44,736 bases of DNA, taken from positions 1-44,736 of the IMG/VR virus record IMGVR_UViG_3300022221_000013, one strand, 5' to 3'. The translations under genes and the position numbers were made by a program. The stretch is from a virus. Positions 9,238 to 16,645 of the stretch are shown here, one piece after another. How positions within the stretch are numbered: position 1 is the first letter of the stretch; each line of letters starts with the position of its first letter. The notes below the pieces were generated by a model, which saw nothing but the letters and a program-made list of their open reading frames with translations, did no database searches and was not told the DNA's origin.

Positions 9238-10518
9238 ATGAAATACTTAAAAATAAGCAATGACGGGATGTTAGACATCCGCCTTGTGTCCCTGATGGGG
9301 GGAACGACAAAGGAAAATAGTACTGAAAAAATAGGCCAATTTGGGACAGGGTTGAAGTATGTAATGGCGTACATGTTGCGAGGACGTCACGAGATACACA
9401 TAATGATCGATGGCAAAGCGGTTGAATTGACAGTACAAATGGAAGAGATTCAAAATACAATCTTTGGGATCATTTACATTGACGGTGAGAAAACCAGCAT
9501 CACGACCAACATGGGGAATGATTGGCAAGCGTGGATGATTGTGCGGGAAATATACTCTAATGCGTTAGACGAGGGGGGGGAACATTATGAGGTCACGGAA
9601 GAAATTGAAGGCGCAAAAGGGCGGACGGAATTTTACCTGCAATTGACCCCTGAAATATTAAGCGTTTACAATTCGTGGGATAAATATTTCAACCTTCATG
9701 CGGAACCAATGTATACCTGTAAACATGGCTCATTATATCCGGCAAGCGGTAAATTGAGGGTATTTAAACAGGGTATATTAATCAAGGAATACGAGCACGA
9801 ATCCGTGTTTAATTATGATGTTACAAATGCATCGTTGAATGAGTTGCGGGAATATACCGGAAGTCTGGAATACGATATGACATCAATAATACAGGATGCC
9901 AATAAGGACACTATTACCTATATGTTGGAGGTGATGAAGGAAAAAGACTACGAGGCAACCGCGGATTATACGGATTGGCTGGGAACACCTAAATTTGGCG
10001 AAGGATGGCGGGAAGCGATCGGGAACTCATTAATAATTCATCAAAAAGCGATTGATAATATTAAGGCGCGCGGGCTGGACATAGATACAGCCGCAACGGT
10101 GACGGTTCCTGAACGCTTATACAAAGCCCTGACAAAGAAGTTTAAAGGTATTGGAGCGTTGAGGGTTGCGGACAAGGTGAATGAGTTTTACGAAGTTCAT
10201 GACGAGGCATTGAAGGTGATGACCAAAGAGGCCGTGACAATATTAGAACATTGTGGTTATATGCTGCACCCTGAATTGAGTATTATTTACGGGTTTTTTG
10301 GCGACAAAAGAATACTTGCAAAGGTGTCCATGGACGACAAAGTTATCATGATTTCTGAAAGTATGAAAAATTCATCGATTCATGAAATGTGTGAAATGCT
10401 GATCGAAGAAAACGAGCATTTCAATACCGGGTTTGTAGATTGTTCCCGGGATTTTCAGACACATTTTATTAAGTTATACACTAAAACATTATTTGAAAAA
10501 CATAAAATACAGCTATGA
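9238..10518 (+). CDS. GHKL-type ATPase with permuted motif order and C-terminal HExxE-like domain
   Basis: A 426-residue protein. IGQFGTGLK (res. 32-40) is nearly identical to the Hsp90 G2 lid motif, and a G1-like NDGMLD (8-13) sits just before it. A typical N-box, REIYSNALDEGGE (103-115), comes about 65 residues later rather than before. That order looks like a circularly permuted Bergerat fold. The C-terminus carries HEMCE (382-386) and EENEH (390-394) followed by a CSRDFQTHF segment, reminiscent of metallopeptidase-like tails, but no full HExxH is present. An 8-G run lies in the N-box codons. It lies between a nuclease and a DnaQ-like exonuclease, which suggests DNA metabolism. Actual function is unknown. 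Confidence 0.65.
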   Translation: MKYLKISNDGMLDIRLVSLMGGTTKENSTEKIGQFGTGLKYVMAYMLRGRHEIHIMIDGKAVELTVQMEEIQNTIFGIIYIDGEKTSITTNMGNDWQAWMIVREIYSNALDEGGEHYEVTEEIEGAKGRTEFYLQLTPEILSVYNSWDKYFNLHAEPMYTCKHGSLYPASGKLRVFKQGILIKEYEHESVFNYDVTNASLNELREYTGSLEYDMTSIIQDANKDTITYMLEVMKEKDYEATADYTDWLGTPKFGEGWREAIGNSLIIHQKAIDNIKARGLDIDTAATVTVPERLYKALTKKFKGIGALRVADKVNEFYEVHDEALKVMTKEAVTILEHCGYMLHPELSIIYGFFGDKRILAKVSMDDKVIMISESMKNSSIHEMCEMLIEENEHFNTGFVDCSRDFQTHFIKLYTKTLFEKHKIQL

Positions 10519-11075
10519 AAAGATTATTTTTTGACTTAGAAACAACTGGATTAGATCACAAAGTAAACGGAGTGCATCAAGTCGCGGGTATCATTGAAGT
10601 TGACGGCGTAGAGGTTGACGAGTTCGACATAAAAGTAAGGCCGCACCATTTGGCGAAGATTGATAAAACGGCGCTCGATATTGGCGGGGTAACCTTGGAT
10701 ATTGTCGCGGGTTATCAGCCGATTGGAGACGGCTACAAGGAATTAATTAGTAGGTTGGCGCCACATGTATCGAAGTTCGACAAGATGGACAAAATGCACC
10801 TCGTAGGTTATAACAATGCGTCCTTTGACAATCAGTTTTTGCGGGCTTTCTTTGCGCAAAACGGAGACAAATATTTCGGGTCGTGGTTTTGGTCGGACAC
10901 TCATGATGTTATGGTGTTAGCCTCGAAACATTTGGAGAAAAGAAGACATGAAATGCCGAACTTCAAATTGGCAACGGTGGCGGAAATGTTGGGAATTTCG
11001 GTGAAAAGTGATAATTTACACGATGGAATATATGATGTGAGGTTGACGAAGGAAATTTATGACATAGTAACCTAA
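10515..11075 (+). CDS. DnaQ-like DEDDh 3'-5' exonuclease
   Basis: A 186-residue protein containing all five DEDDh residues in order: FDLETTGL (Asp7, Glu9), YNNASFDNQFL (Asp105) and HDGIYD (His169, Asp174). The size fits a stand-alone exonuclease of the DNA polymerase III epsilon type. It overlaps the GHKL ATPase by 4 bases. Probable roles are replication-associated end processing or proofreading. No DNA polymerase of family A or B is recognisable in the window, so host polymerase is presumably used. Confidence 0.85.
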   Translation: MKRLFFDLETTGLDHKVNGVHQVAGIIEVDGVEVDEFDIKVRPHHLAKIDKTALDIGGVTLDIVAGYQPIGDGYKELISRLAPHVSKFDKMDKMHLVGYNNASFDNQFLRAFFAQNGDKYFGSWFWSDTHDVMVLASKHLEKRRHEMPNFKLATVAEMLGISVKSDNLHDGIYDVRLTKEIYDIVT

Positions 11076-11086
11076 ACAAAAGAGCC

Positions 11087-11272
11087 ATGCGAAATACAAT
11101 TATATCACAGGCCGTTTACAATCTTCACATTGGGCGGTCTGATTGGGACAGGGAATTGAAAAAACGCATAACGGACGAGAATGTTTTGAATTACATAAAA
11201 CAGGCGCAGGTGATGAAGGCTAAAAGCGTTGAGAATTATTTACTAAAATACATAGAAGAAAATGAAAGATGA
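11087..11272 (+). CDS. Small helical hypothetical protein
   Basis: A 61-residue, charged, helix-rich protein of unknown function. It starts 11 bases after the exonuclease and overlaps the next gene by 11 bases, so it is co-transcribed with the replication operon. Confidence 0.5.
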   Translation: MRNTIISQAVYNLHIGRSDWDRELKKRITDENVLNYIKQAQVMKAKSVENYLLKYIEENER

Positions 11273-11645
11273 AGTAATTAGGGTTAAGAGCCTTATTAAA
11301 GATGAATATGGGACATTGCAGGAGTTTTGCAACATCACCGAACGTGATTGTTACGAATTAAAATTATTCTTTTCAAACTGCATTAAAAAGGAAACGCAGG
11401 AACGGCGGGAAGATTTGATTATAATTGAAGATGAAGCGTTGAGGAATGCACACCGCGTGATGTGGGTAACGGATGCAGTGCGGATGAAAATTAAAATGGG
11501 GATTCGTAGATATGGCGGTGTGCAGAAATTTGTTGGTGATAATCCGCAATTCAAACCAACGTTTATTTATGATGCCATGTTGCGGACGAAGCGGGGCACC
11601 GAAAAAATGCTGGAATTGTTGGAGGTTTTAAAAATTCAAAACTGA
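11262..11645 (+). CDS. Hypothetical protein, possibly DNA-binding
   Basis: A 127-residue basic protein. The segment RMKIKMGIRRYGGVQKFVGDNPQFKPTFIYDAML could be a helix-turn-helix-like region, with a turn around GDNPQFKP and a second helix after it, but I cannot assign a family. Its stop codon overlaps the next start (TGATG). A regulator of the early operon is one possibility. Confidence 0.5.
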   Translation: MKDEVIRVKSLIKDEYGTLQEFCNITERDCYELKLFFSNCIKKETQERREDLIIIEDEALRNAHRVMWVTDAVRMKIKMGIRRYGGVQKFVGDNPQFKPTFIYDAMLRTKRGTEKMLELLEVLKIQN

Positions 11646-11890
11646 TGGAAAAGCAAATAACCTATTTATTTCTGGAATCCCACTACATGTCATTAATGAC
11701 GTATGTGAGATTGAAACAGGCGGAGTTATCCAAACATCCCGGGCACTTCAAGATTATTGAAGAGATCAAAGCGGCGAAACGTGATTTAAAATTGATTACT
11801 GCCCGCATGGATGAAGTAGGAACGGACGCAATGCGGAATGAGTTAAAATTGGACTTAGAAACACTGACGGTCAATGATAACGGTTTATAG
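11645..11890 (+). CDS. Small helical hypothetical protein
   Basis: An 81-residue protein, almost entirely helical with a coiled-coil-like middle (KIIEEIKAAKRDLKLITARMDEV). It is translationally coupled to its neighbours on both sides (TGATG upstream, 17-base overlap downstream). Function unknown. Confidence 0.5.
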   Translation: MEKQITYLFLESHYMSLMTYVRLKQAELSKHPGHFKIIEEIKAAKRDLKLITARMDEVGTDAMRNELKLDLETLTVNDNGL

Positions 11891-12149
11891 GATCATCAAA
11901 CGCGGGCGCATAAGGTGTGCGGATGGCGATATAAAAACGATCGGGCGGAGGGTGGCGCAGTGCTACCGGGCTCGATATGGCAGGGAACCAAGGGAGATAC
12001 AGGAGGGGCGATATACGGTGAAAGCGTACCCGAAGGAGTTCACAAATGATGTTGTTAGGATTGCAAACAAATATTTTAAACAGCGCGGAAAAGTTTTTAG
12101 TATTGGGAAGCGTAAAAGAACCTTAAATAATTATGTTGGTAATGAATAA
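11874..12149 (+). CDS. Small very basic protein
   Basis: A 91-residue protein with a very high Arg/Lys content (MITVYRIIKRGRIRCADGD..., GRRVAQCYRARYGREPREI, FSIGKRKRTLNNYVG). It is likely to bind nucleic acid, but no family is recognisable. It is the last gene before the long non-coding region and could be a partner of the RNA or DNA there; that link is positional only. Confidence 0.5.
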   Translation: MITVYRIIKRGRIRCADGDIKTIGRRVAQCYRARYGREPREIQEGRYTVKAYPKEFTNDVVRIANKYFKQRGKVFSIGKRKRTLNNYVGNE

Positions 12150-12162
12150 TTATATTTATTTG
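12136..12162 (+). promoter_or_regulatory. Weak promoter-like site at the start of the long non-coding region
   Basis: TTG (12136-12138), a 16-base spacer and TTTATTTG (12155-12162) resemble a Bacteroidota promoter with one mismatch in the -7 element. It overlaps the end of the preceding gene and would start transcription at about 12167, just ahead of the structured RNA. Confidence 0.35.
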
Positions 12163-12164
12163 TA

Positions 12165-12545
12165 CAAAGAGATTCTATGAGGATAAAACCCGCGATTGAG
12201 CGGCCACGCTCAATCCGGGTTTACTTAATATCTTTAAGCGGCTCAAATCGATTCGGGATATTATTTTAACGCTAGAATGGGGGGTACAAAGCAAGGGCGA
12301 AAACGAAAGGAACACCGCCCGTACCACGACACCGAACAGTCGTATGTGGTTCCAATCTGTCTTAATCCGGTAATTGACAGAGCCGTTACACGTTGTGTGT
12401 GTGGTTTGGCGTGACATATATGGTGCATAAATAGTAACATTGATTACTTGAGGGCAAATGATTAGGCACGGTTCCATGAGTGAAACTCGAAAAGTTTTTA
12501 ACGGCAAAGTTCTCATTTTGGGTAAGGGGAAACTTTGCCTTTTCC
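12165..12545 (+). ncRNA. Candidate structured non-coding RNA of about 380 nt
   Basis: No credible gene fills this 439-base gap (12150-12588), but it holds strong secondary structure. AAACCCG/CGGGTTT (12186-12192, 12216-12222) encloses TTGAGCG-gcca-CGCTCAA (12196-12213). GGTAC and GGGCG (12283-12299) pair with the contiguous CGCCC-GTACC (12316-12325). ACGAC/GTCGT lies just after, a GAGT-GAA-ACTC hairpin near 12478, and the region ends in a 9-bp terminator. A weak promoter lies at its 5' end. It matches no RNA family that I recognise. Leader RNA, a replication-origin structure or a regulatory RNA are alternatives. Confidence 0.5.
12503..12543 (+). terminator. Terminator with an overlapping alternative hairpin
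   Basis: GGCAAAGTT (12503-12511) pairs perfectly with AACTTTGCC (12531-12539) and is followed by TTTT. GGGGAAA (12526-12532) can instead pair with TTTCCCC (12541-12547), which would trap the terminator's 3' strand in its loop. The two are mutually exclusive, as in attenuators. Confidence 0.6.
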
Positions 12546-12588
12546 CCGATTAATAGAATAGAATTATAGAACTTAAATTATACATAGA

Positions 12589-13017
12589 ATGATACACGGA
12601 CTATATTACAAGGCAGTTATTGAGGCAACAATTAAATTGCCAAAAATCAAAAACGAAGATCAGTACACGGATCATGTGGCGGATATTATCAACTATTTTG
12701 ATTCGTTAAGGCGAGACGCGGAAATCTCTAAGGTGCCCATGAAAATCACTTTCACTCGCAGGAAATTAATTACAGATAGATTGAAGGAGTTGAAACAGGA
12801 TGATGCTATCAGGCAGATTAAAAACATGATTTTGGTTAAATTCACACAATGGGCGAATAAGCCAAGTATGAGAATGTATTTAAAACCTGAAACGTTATTC
12901 AGACCGTCACATTTTGCTAAATATTTAGATGAAGTGAATGAAATCACGCCGGAAGGATGGACGAAATTAAAAACAAAAACGGCTAAGGTAGGACAAAACG
13001 AAATGTCATGGACATAA
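12589..13017 (+). CDS. Replication protein with Phg_2220_C-like domain
   Basis: A 142-residue protein. Residues from about 55 onward (RRKLITDRLKEL..., KFTQWANKPSMRMYLKPETLF, then FAKYLDEV) match the pattern of the conserved phage C-terminal domain Phg_2220_C (TIGR02220), which forms the end of many phage replication initiators. The usual N-terminal winged-helix part is absent or very short, so this is a stripped-down version. It sits two genes before the DnaB-like helicase, consistent with a helicase-loading or initiation role. Confidence 0.65.
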   Translation: MIHGLYYKAVIEATIKLPKIKNEDQYTDHVADIINYFDSLRRDAEISKVPMKITFTRRKLITDRLKELKQDDAIRQIKNMILVKFTQWANKPSMRMYLKPETLFRPSHFAKYLDEVNEITPEGWTKLKTKTAKVGQNEMSWT

Positions 13018-13514
13018 ATACAACAGGCGAAGCAATTACGGCATTTCACACTCAATCAATCGATATTATTAATTTGATGGCTCAAAAGGCCAAAAGGGGT
13101 GAAACAAACCAGATGGCGTGGGATGAATATGCGACATTAAAACAGTTTTATGAGCATACGAAAAAATTAATCGAGCGCATGGATTTAATTGCGCATTCGA
13201 TCAGATTGGAGGCTTTAAGGTTCAATTTAGAAAACAAGGCACTAGAGACAGAATTGAAACGGGTTTATTTGGCATTATCGGAGGTATCAGAAGCAGCGGC
13301 CATTAGCGTATTAAAGGATGTTAGCAAGGTGGATTTTGAAGGCTTAACGGACAGTGAGCGCCTTAAAATGAAGTATGGCAAGATTCCAATTAGCAAGGAA
13401 TTAATTAAAAAGGCGGCTGAACGTGTAAAGTCCGGCACTAATGATGTGAATAGAGTTTTTGATTTTTTCACCTTCACGCAGGAAGATTTGCGGGAATATA
13501 GCAATATGATATGA
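13008..13514 (+). CDS. Helical hypothetical protein between replication genes
   Basis: A 168-residue, strongly helical protein with long amphipathic stretches (residues 30-100) and no catalytic motif. It overlaps both neighbours (10 bases upstream, 4 bases into the helicase). Position suggests a helicase partner or loader, but sequence does not show it. Confidence 0.55.
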   Translation: MDINTTGEAITAFHTQSIDIINLMAQKAKRGETNQMAWDEYATLKQFYEHTKKLIERMDLIAHSIRLEALRFNLENKALETELKRVYLALSEVSEAAAISVLKDVSKVDFEGLTDSERLKMKYGKIPISKELIKKAAERVKSGTNDVNRVFDFFTFTQEDLREYSNMI

Positions 13515-14542
13515 ATGACGATGAAATATTGAAACAGGCATACATGAACAGTATCATTGAGACTGATTTGCAATTAATGATACATGAGTTCAAAACGGGT
13601 AAACCTATTGCTGATCCTGTAAGGGTTAAGGGGTTGAATAAAAAATTTGGCTGGATGAAAACGTTTGTAAATTGTTGGACGGGAAACCCGAACGTAGGAA
13701 AATCTACCTTTGTTTTATTTTTAATGGTTCTGAAATCAAAAATAGACGGGTGGAAGTGGGCGGTGTATTCCCCTGAAATGATTAGCAGCAGGAAACTAAA
13801 CGGAAAGGTGTTAGTTGGTGCCATGGAATTAATTGACGAACTTGTGTTTATGATAACGGGACAAAACCCGTATCTACACAAGGTTAAGGACGAAGGATTG
13901 AAACAGATGGATATTGCGTTATATGTGGAGACGATGCAATGGATTGAAGATCATTTTATATTTTTCAATTTAAAGGAGCGAACAGATATTTCCCTGATCG
14001 AACATGCGAAATTTTTATCGAAGGAATTTGGCATAGATGGAATATTGCTTGATCCATGGAAAAACATTGGTGTTAATGGATCGGAGGGTGCATATACGAA
14101 GGATGATATATTGCACCGGGTGTTTTCGAACATCAAAGAGGTTGCAACGTATGAAAACATTTCATTCAATATTGTAGCGCACCCGAAGAGCGTACAGAAT
14201 GCGAAGAACGCGGACGGGTCGTATAAAGTTGTAACACCGCAGGATTTAGCAGGGGGGGCAGCGTGGAACAACTCAATGGATGGTATATATTCATTGTACA
14301 GGCCGGATGAACATACAAACCCTAATGATCCGGGTGTGTGGTTCTTTAATCTAAAACAACGGATGCAGGATTTAACAGCCGAACGGGGAGTTTTTAAAGA
14401 TATTGAATGGCATAAGCCTACACACCGCTATTATTTTGCGGGGGTGTGCCCGATAGATGGCCGTAAAAAGGATGGGAATTTAAGCGGGTTACAGGGGGAC
14501 ATTAAGTTTGAACACATAGACGCTGGTGAGGCACCCTTTTAA
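13511..14542 (+). CDS. DnaB-like replicative helicase/ATPase
   Basis: A 343-residue RecA-fold ATPase. Walker A is GNPNVGKST (res. 58-66), YSPEM corresponds to the DnaB motif around (F/Y)SxEM, GILLDPWKNI looks like Walker B and NIVAHPKS like the following sensor strand. The length matches the C-terminal helicase domain alone, without the DnaB N-terminal primase-binding domain. No primase is recognisable in the window. It is probably the hexameric replication helicase of the phage, loaded with help of the two upstream genes. Confidence 0.75.
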   Translation: MNDDEILKQAYMNSIIETDLQLMIHEFKTGKPIADPVRVKGLNKKFGWMKTFVNCWTGNPNVGKSTFVLFLMVLKSKIDGWKWAVYSPEMISSRKLNGKVLVGAMELIDELVFMITGQNPYLHKVKDEGLKQMDIALYVETMQWIEDHFIFFNLKERTDISLIEHAKFLSKEFGIDGILLDPWKNIGVNGSEGAYTKDDILHRVFSNIKEVATYENISFNIVAHPKSVQNAKNADGSYKVVTPQDLAGGAAWNNSMDGIYSLYRPDEHTNPNDPGVWFFNLKQRMQDLTAERGVFKDIEWHKPTHRYYFAGVCPIDGRKKDGNLSGLQGDIKFEHIDAGEAPF

Positions 14543-14757
14543 TGAAAATATATGACAAAGATGTGGTTCCCGGGAATGCGATAGACTTAAAACTGGGAAC
14601 GTATTGGTATCGAAAAGACGGACGGGATAATTATAGCCTTGTTATAATGGATTTAAAACCGCATGAATACGAATTTATGAGGCAGGAGGTAAAGAGATTA
14701 CACGACCAAAAACGCATTTATTTAAGTCGTGAAAATCCGGGCGGGTCGGTACATTAA
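14542..14757 (+). CDS. Small hypothetical protein after the helicase
   Basis: A 71-residue protein of mixed alpha/beta type (GTYWYRKDGRDNYSLVIMDLK), coupled to the helicase by a TAATG overlap. No family recognised. Confidence 0.5.
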   Translation: MKIYDKDVVPGNAIDLKLGTYWYRKDGRDNYSLVIMDLKPHEYEFMRQEVKRLHDQKRIYLSRENPGGSVH

Positions 14758-14768
14758 TAAAATAAGTG

Positions 14769-14799
14769 TAGGAAGTTGTAAAACTATTTAGTTAATTTG
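14769..14799 (+). promoter_or_regulatory. Promoter with conserved TAGGAAGTT box, second copy
   Basis: TAGGAAGTTGTAAAAC followed at the same spacing by TTAATTTG (14792-14799) repeats the 31-base architecture of the site at 5928. The second half of the operator palindrome is not conserved here. The -7 element has one mismatch to TAnnTTTG. A leader with two CATAG motifs leads to the gene at 14830. Confidence 0.6.
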
Positions 14800-14829
14800 T
14801 ATAGATCATAGAAAACAGCAATCATAGTT

Positions 14830-15255
14830 ATGGTGGGTAGATTAGACACAGAAAGTGAAGATAGTAAGCGAGCATTATATGGAACCTTGAAGCGGTTAAA
14901 ATCCGGCGTTTATGTTTATACGCTTGAACTTGATTTGCCTTTGAGGACGATCACGGCAAATAGTTATTATTGGTACTGTTTGCAGTTGGCAGCAATCGAG
15001 ACGGGAACGGACGCAGATTCTTTGCATGAGCATTTCAAAAAAACCTTTAATATGAAAGTTGAATTTCTGGACACGGGATTAAGGAAGGTTACCGCAGCCA
15101 GCACAACGACTTTAAATAAACTTGAATTTTCAATATATTTGGAAAAGGTTTTACATTTTTTACGGGAGGAATTGAATATACATCCAGCCCCGCGAACGAA
15201 TTTACAATTAGAAGAACACAAACGTGTTAATAGTAGTTATAACAAAATGTTTTAA
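14830..15255 (+). CDS. Putative NinB-like recombination protein
   Basis: A 141-residue protein. LRTITANSYYWYCLQLAAIETGTDADSLHEHFKK and the later TAASTTTLNKLEFSIYLEKV... resemble the layout of phage NinB/Orf-family recombination proteins (a QN/NS-yyW segment, then a fk..f segment, then an STT-L segment). NinB-type proteins bind single-stranded DNA and assist recombination mediators. Similarity is judged by eye only. It is the first gene behind the second boxed promoter and begins after CAATCATAGTT. Confidence 0.5.
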   Translation: MVGRLDTESEDSKRALYGTLKRLKSGVYVYTLELDLPLRTITANSYYWYCLQLAAIETGTDADSLHEHFKKTFNMKVEFLDTGLRKVTAASTTTLNKLEFSIYLEKVLHFLREELNIHPAPRTNLQLEEHKRVNSSYNKMF

Positions 15256-15257
15256 AA

Positions 15258-15752
15258 ATGGATATTACAATTGAAAAAATGAAGATCAAGGAAAGTTTAA
15301 CTTTGATCGAGTACAGCACGCATGTTTTCACCGAAGATGGAGACATGATTACAAGCAGATTCACCCTAAAAAGTGAAGCCAAGCCGCACAAAACGTTTTT
15401 TGATGCGTTCCAAGGATTGAAGGAACACGCGATTAACATTTGTGAATTGTCTTTATTCAAAGACGATCAGAGTGTAAAAAAGAATCACGTTGTTACAGGT
15501 GTGACAATTAAGGAGCACATGGACGATAGCCGGGTTATAATTTCATTGTTGAAGTACACGAAAAGTGGTAAATGTTTCTCATTAAATACGCCACTGGTCA
15601 ATCTTGCTACGGAAGATTATGAGAAGTTGGACGAGTTGGCCGCTGAATTAGAAATATTGAAAGCGGAGGCGGTTGAGTTTATCAGAGGGAAAAACGGAAA
15701 CCAACAAATAGCGCTCGATTTTGCGAGTGTTAAGCAACAAGAAGCGGCATAG
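15258..15752 (+). CDS. Hypothetical protein
   Basis: A 164-residue alpha/beta protein (DITIEKMKIKESLTLIEYSTHV..., a central charged region and a helical C-terminus). I recognise no family. It starts 3 bases after the NinB-like gene and likely shares its transcript. The tRNA-like gene follows 10 bases after the stop. Confidence 0.55.
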   Translation: MDITIEKMKIKESLTLIEYSTHVFTEDGDMITSRFTLKSEAKPHKTFFDAFQGLKEHAINICELSLFKDDQSVKKNHVVTGVTIKEHMDDSRVIISLLKYTKSGKCFSLNTPLVNLATEDYEKLDELAAELEILKAEAVEFIRGKNGNQQIALDFASVKQQEAA

Positions 15753-15762
15753 GGTAACGGAA

Positions 15763-15886
15763 ACAGGAGTGGCGAAATGGTAGACGCAGGCGGTAAGAAA
15801 GATTGAGCAAAACTTTTGGCCGCTGCTCATGTGATCGCAAGGCTCGTACCCTTGGATCTTTGCGGGTTCGAATCCCGTCTCCTGTT
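15763..15886 (+). tRNA. Expanded tRNA-like gene of 124 nt (anticodon uncertain, best CGU)
   Basis: A perfect acceptor stem (ACAGGAG/CTCCTGT, 15763-15769 and 15879-15885), a canonical D-arm (GCG-AAATGGTAGA-CGC, 15772-15787) and a T-arm with loop TTCGAAT (15862-15878) are present; CCA is not encoded. Between D- and T-arms there are 74 nt instead of the usual 22-40. The only 5-bp stem with a proper 7-base loop is CAAGG-CTCGTAC-CCTTG (15838-15854), giving U33 and anticodon CGU (Thr). It can also be read as the tip of a long variable arm, because flanking GATC/GATC (15833, 15855) extends it. A separate hairpin GGCGG/CCGCT encloses 15789-15824. Confidence 0.6.
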
Positions 15887-15909
15887 CAATAAAGTATTAA
15901 CTAAACCTC

Positions 15910-15924
15910 CCGGCAGGTAGCCGG
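15910..15924 (+). promoter_or_regulatory. Short hairpin between the tRNA-like gene and 15935
   Basis: CCGGC-AGGTA-GCCGG forms a perfect 5-bp stem just 10 bases before the next start codon, followed only by ATTTAAG. It could be a processing signal, a weak terminator or a translational control element. Confidence 0.35.
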
Positions 15925-15934
15925 ATTTAAGATT

Positions 15935-16165
15935 ATGAAGCTATCAGAGAAAATTGTACAGAAATATGTTGATAGTGCGTGGGAATTACTGGAACTCATT
16001 AAGATGGCGGAGCAACTCGAAAAAGAGAACGAGGAGTTGAAACTACAAATTCAAGCAACTTACAATGACACTTTCGCTGATGGCCTGCCTTCTGAAATGA
16101 AAGAAGGTGAAATTATACGGAAGTTCTTACTTGAATACTTTGATCATATAATTGAAAAGAAATGA
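15935..16165 (+). CDS. Small helical hypothetical protein
   Basis: A 76-residue protein, mainly coiled-coil-like (LLELIKMAEQLEKENEELKLQI). Codon use and base composition are more AT-rich than in surrounding phage genes, as in the next three genes. It overlaps the following gene by 4 bases. Function unknown. Confidence 0.55.
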   Translation: MKLSEKIVQKYVDSAWELLELIKMAEQLEKENEELKLQIQATYNDTFADGLPSEMKEGEIIRKFLLEYFDHIIEKK

Positions 16166-16401
16166 AAGACCTTAGAAAAGAAGAAATAATAAAATCACTA
16201 TGTGAAAATTGTAAATACAGGGTTAAGGACAAGCCTATTAGCATCGAATTTCAAGATGGGTATGTTTACGATTTACCCTCTATACAAGGTACTACAATGT
16301 TGCACTCTTGTAGTCATGGATTGTACTTATACGGTCTTCCTCCAAATAACCCCGTAACCAAATGCACCGGATATGAAAAACGAAAAGATGAAAGACCTTA
16401 G
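16162..16401 (+). CDS. Small cysteine-containing protein with MKDLRK start
   Basis: A 79-residue protein with CENCKY near residue 14 and further cysteines at CSHGLYLYG and TKCTGY, a plausible zinc site. Its first 20 coding bases are identical to those of the gene at 16388. It is AT-rich and part of the four-gene block behind the tRNA-like gene. Function unknown. Confidence 0.55.
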   Translation: MKDLRKEEIIKSLCENCKYRVKDKPISIEFQDGYVYDLPSIQGTTMLHSCSHGLYLYGLPPNNPVTKCTGYEKRKDERP

Positions 16402-16645
16402 AAAAGACTACAAAGCTCTATTACGGACAAAAGCAAAAGAGGAAATATTGGTGGGAGTAATAGCAAGTAAATTAACCGAAAAAAGCGATATAGAGATACA
16501 TGTGGAATGGTTCCCTGACGATGGATATATGGTAATGGTAGAAAGTAATCATGGCGGTGATGTTGGAGAGCCGCTATCTAGCGTCCTTGACCGTTTAAGC
16601 AAAGAAGGTTATTTATATAAAAAAGAATTTAAACCAATTGGATAA
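16388..16645 (+). CDS. Small hypothetical protein with MKDLRK start
   Basis: An 85-residue protein. I prefer the ATG at 16388 over the one at 16373 because the resulting N-terminus MKDLRKDY copies that of the gene at 16162, including 20 identical bases. The remainder (IEIHVEWFPDDGYMVMVESNHGGDVGE, then LDRLSKEGYLYKK) is alpha/beta and unrecognised. It overlaps the previous gene by 14 bases. Confidence 0.5.
   Translation: MKDLRKDYKALLRTKAKEEILVGVIASKLTEKSDIEIHVEWFPDDGYMVMVESNHGGDVGEPLSSVLDRLSKEGYLYKKEFKPIG

Noticed and set aside
12381-12475. GAGCCGT...ACGGTTC pairing resembling group II intron domain V
   Set aside because: The halves lie about 80 bases apart, no catalytic triad with correct spacing or intron boundaries are visible, and no exon gene is interrupted.
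12175-12516. 113-codon ORF on the minus strand in the long spacer
   Set aside because: No family resemblance, no start context, opposite to all other genes, and it overlaps strong RNA hairpins. Probably a chance ORF.
15798-15861. AAAGAT/ATCTTT pairing inside the tRNA-like gene
   Set aside because: Six base pairs exist, but the stem competes with better local hairpins and fits no tRNA arm.
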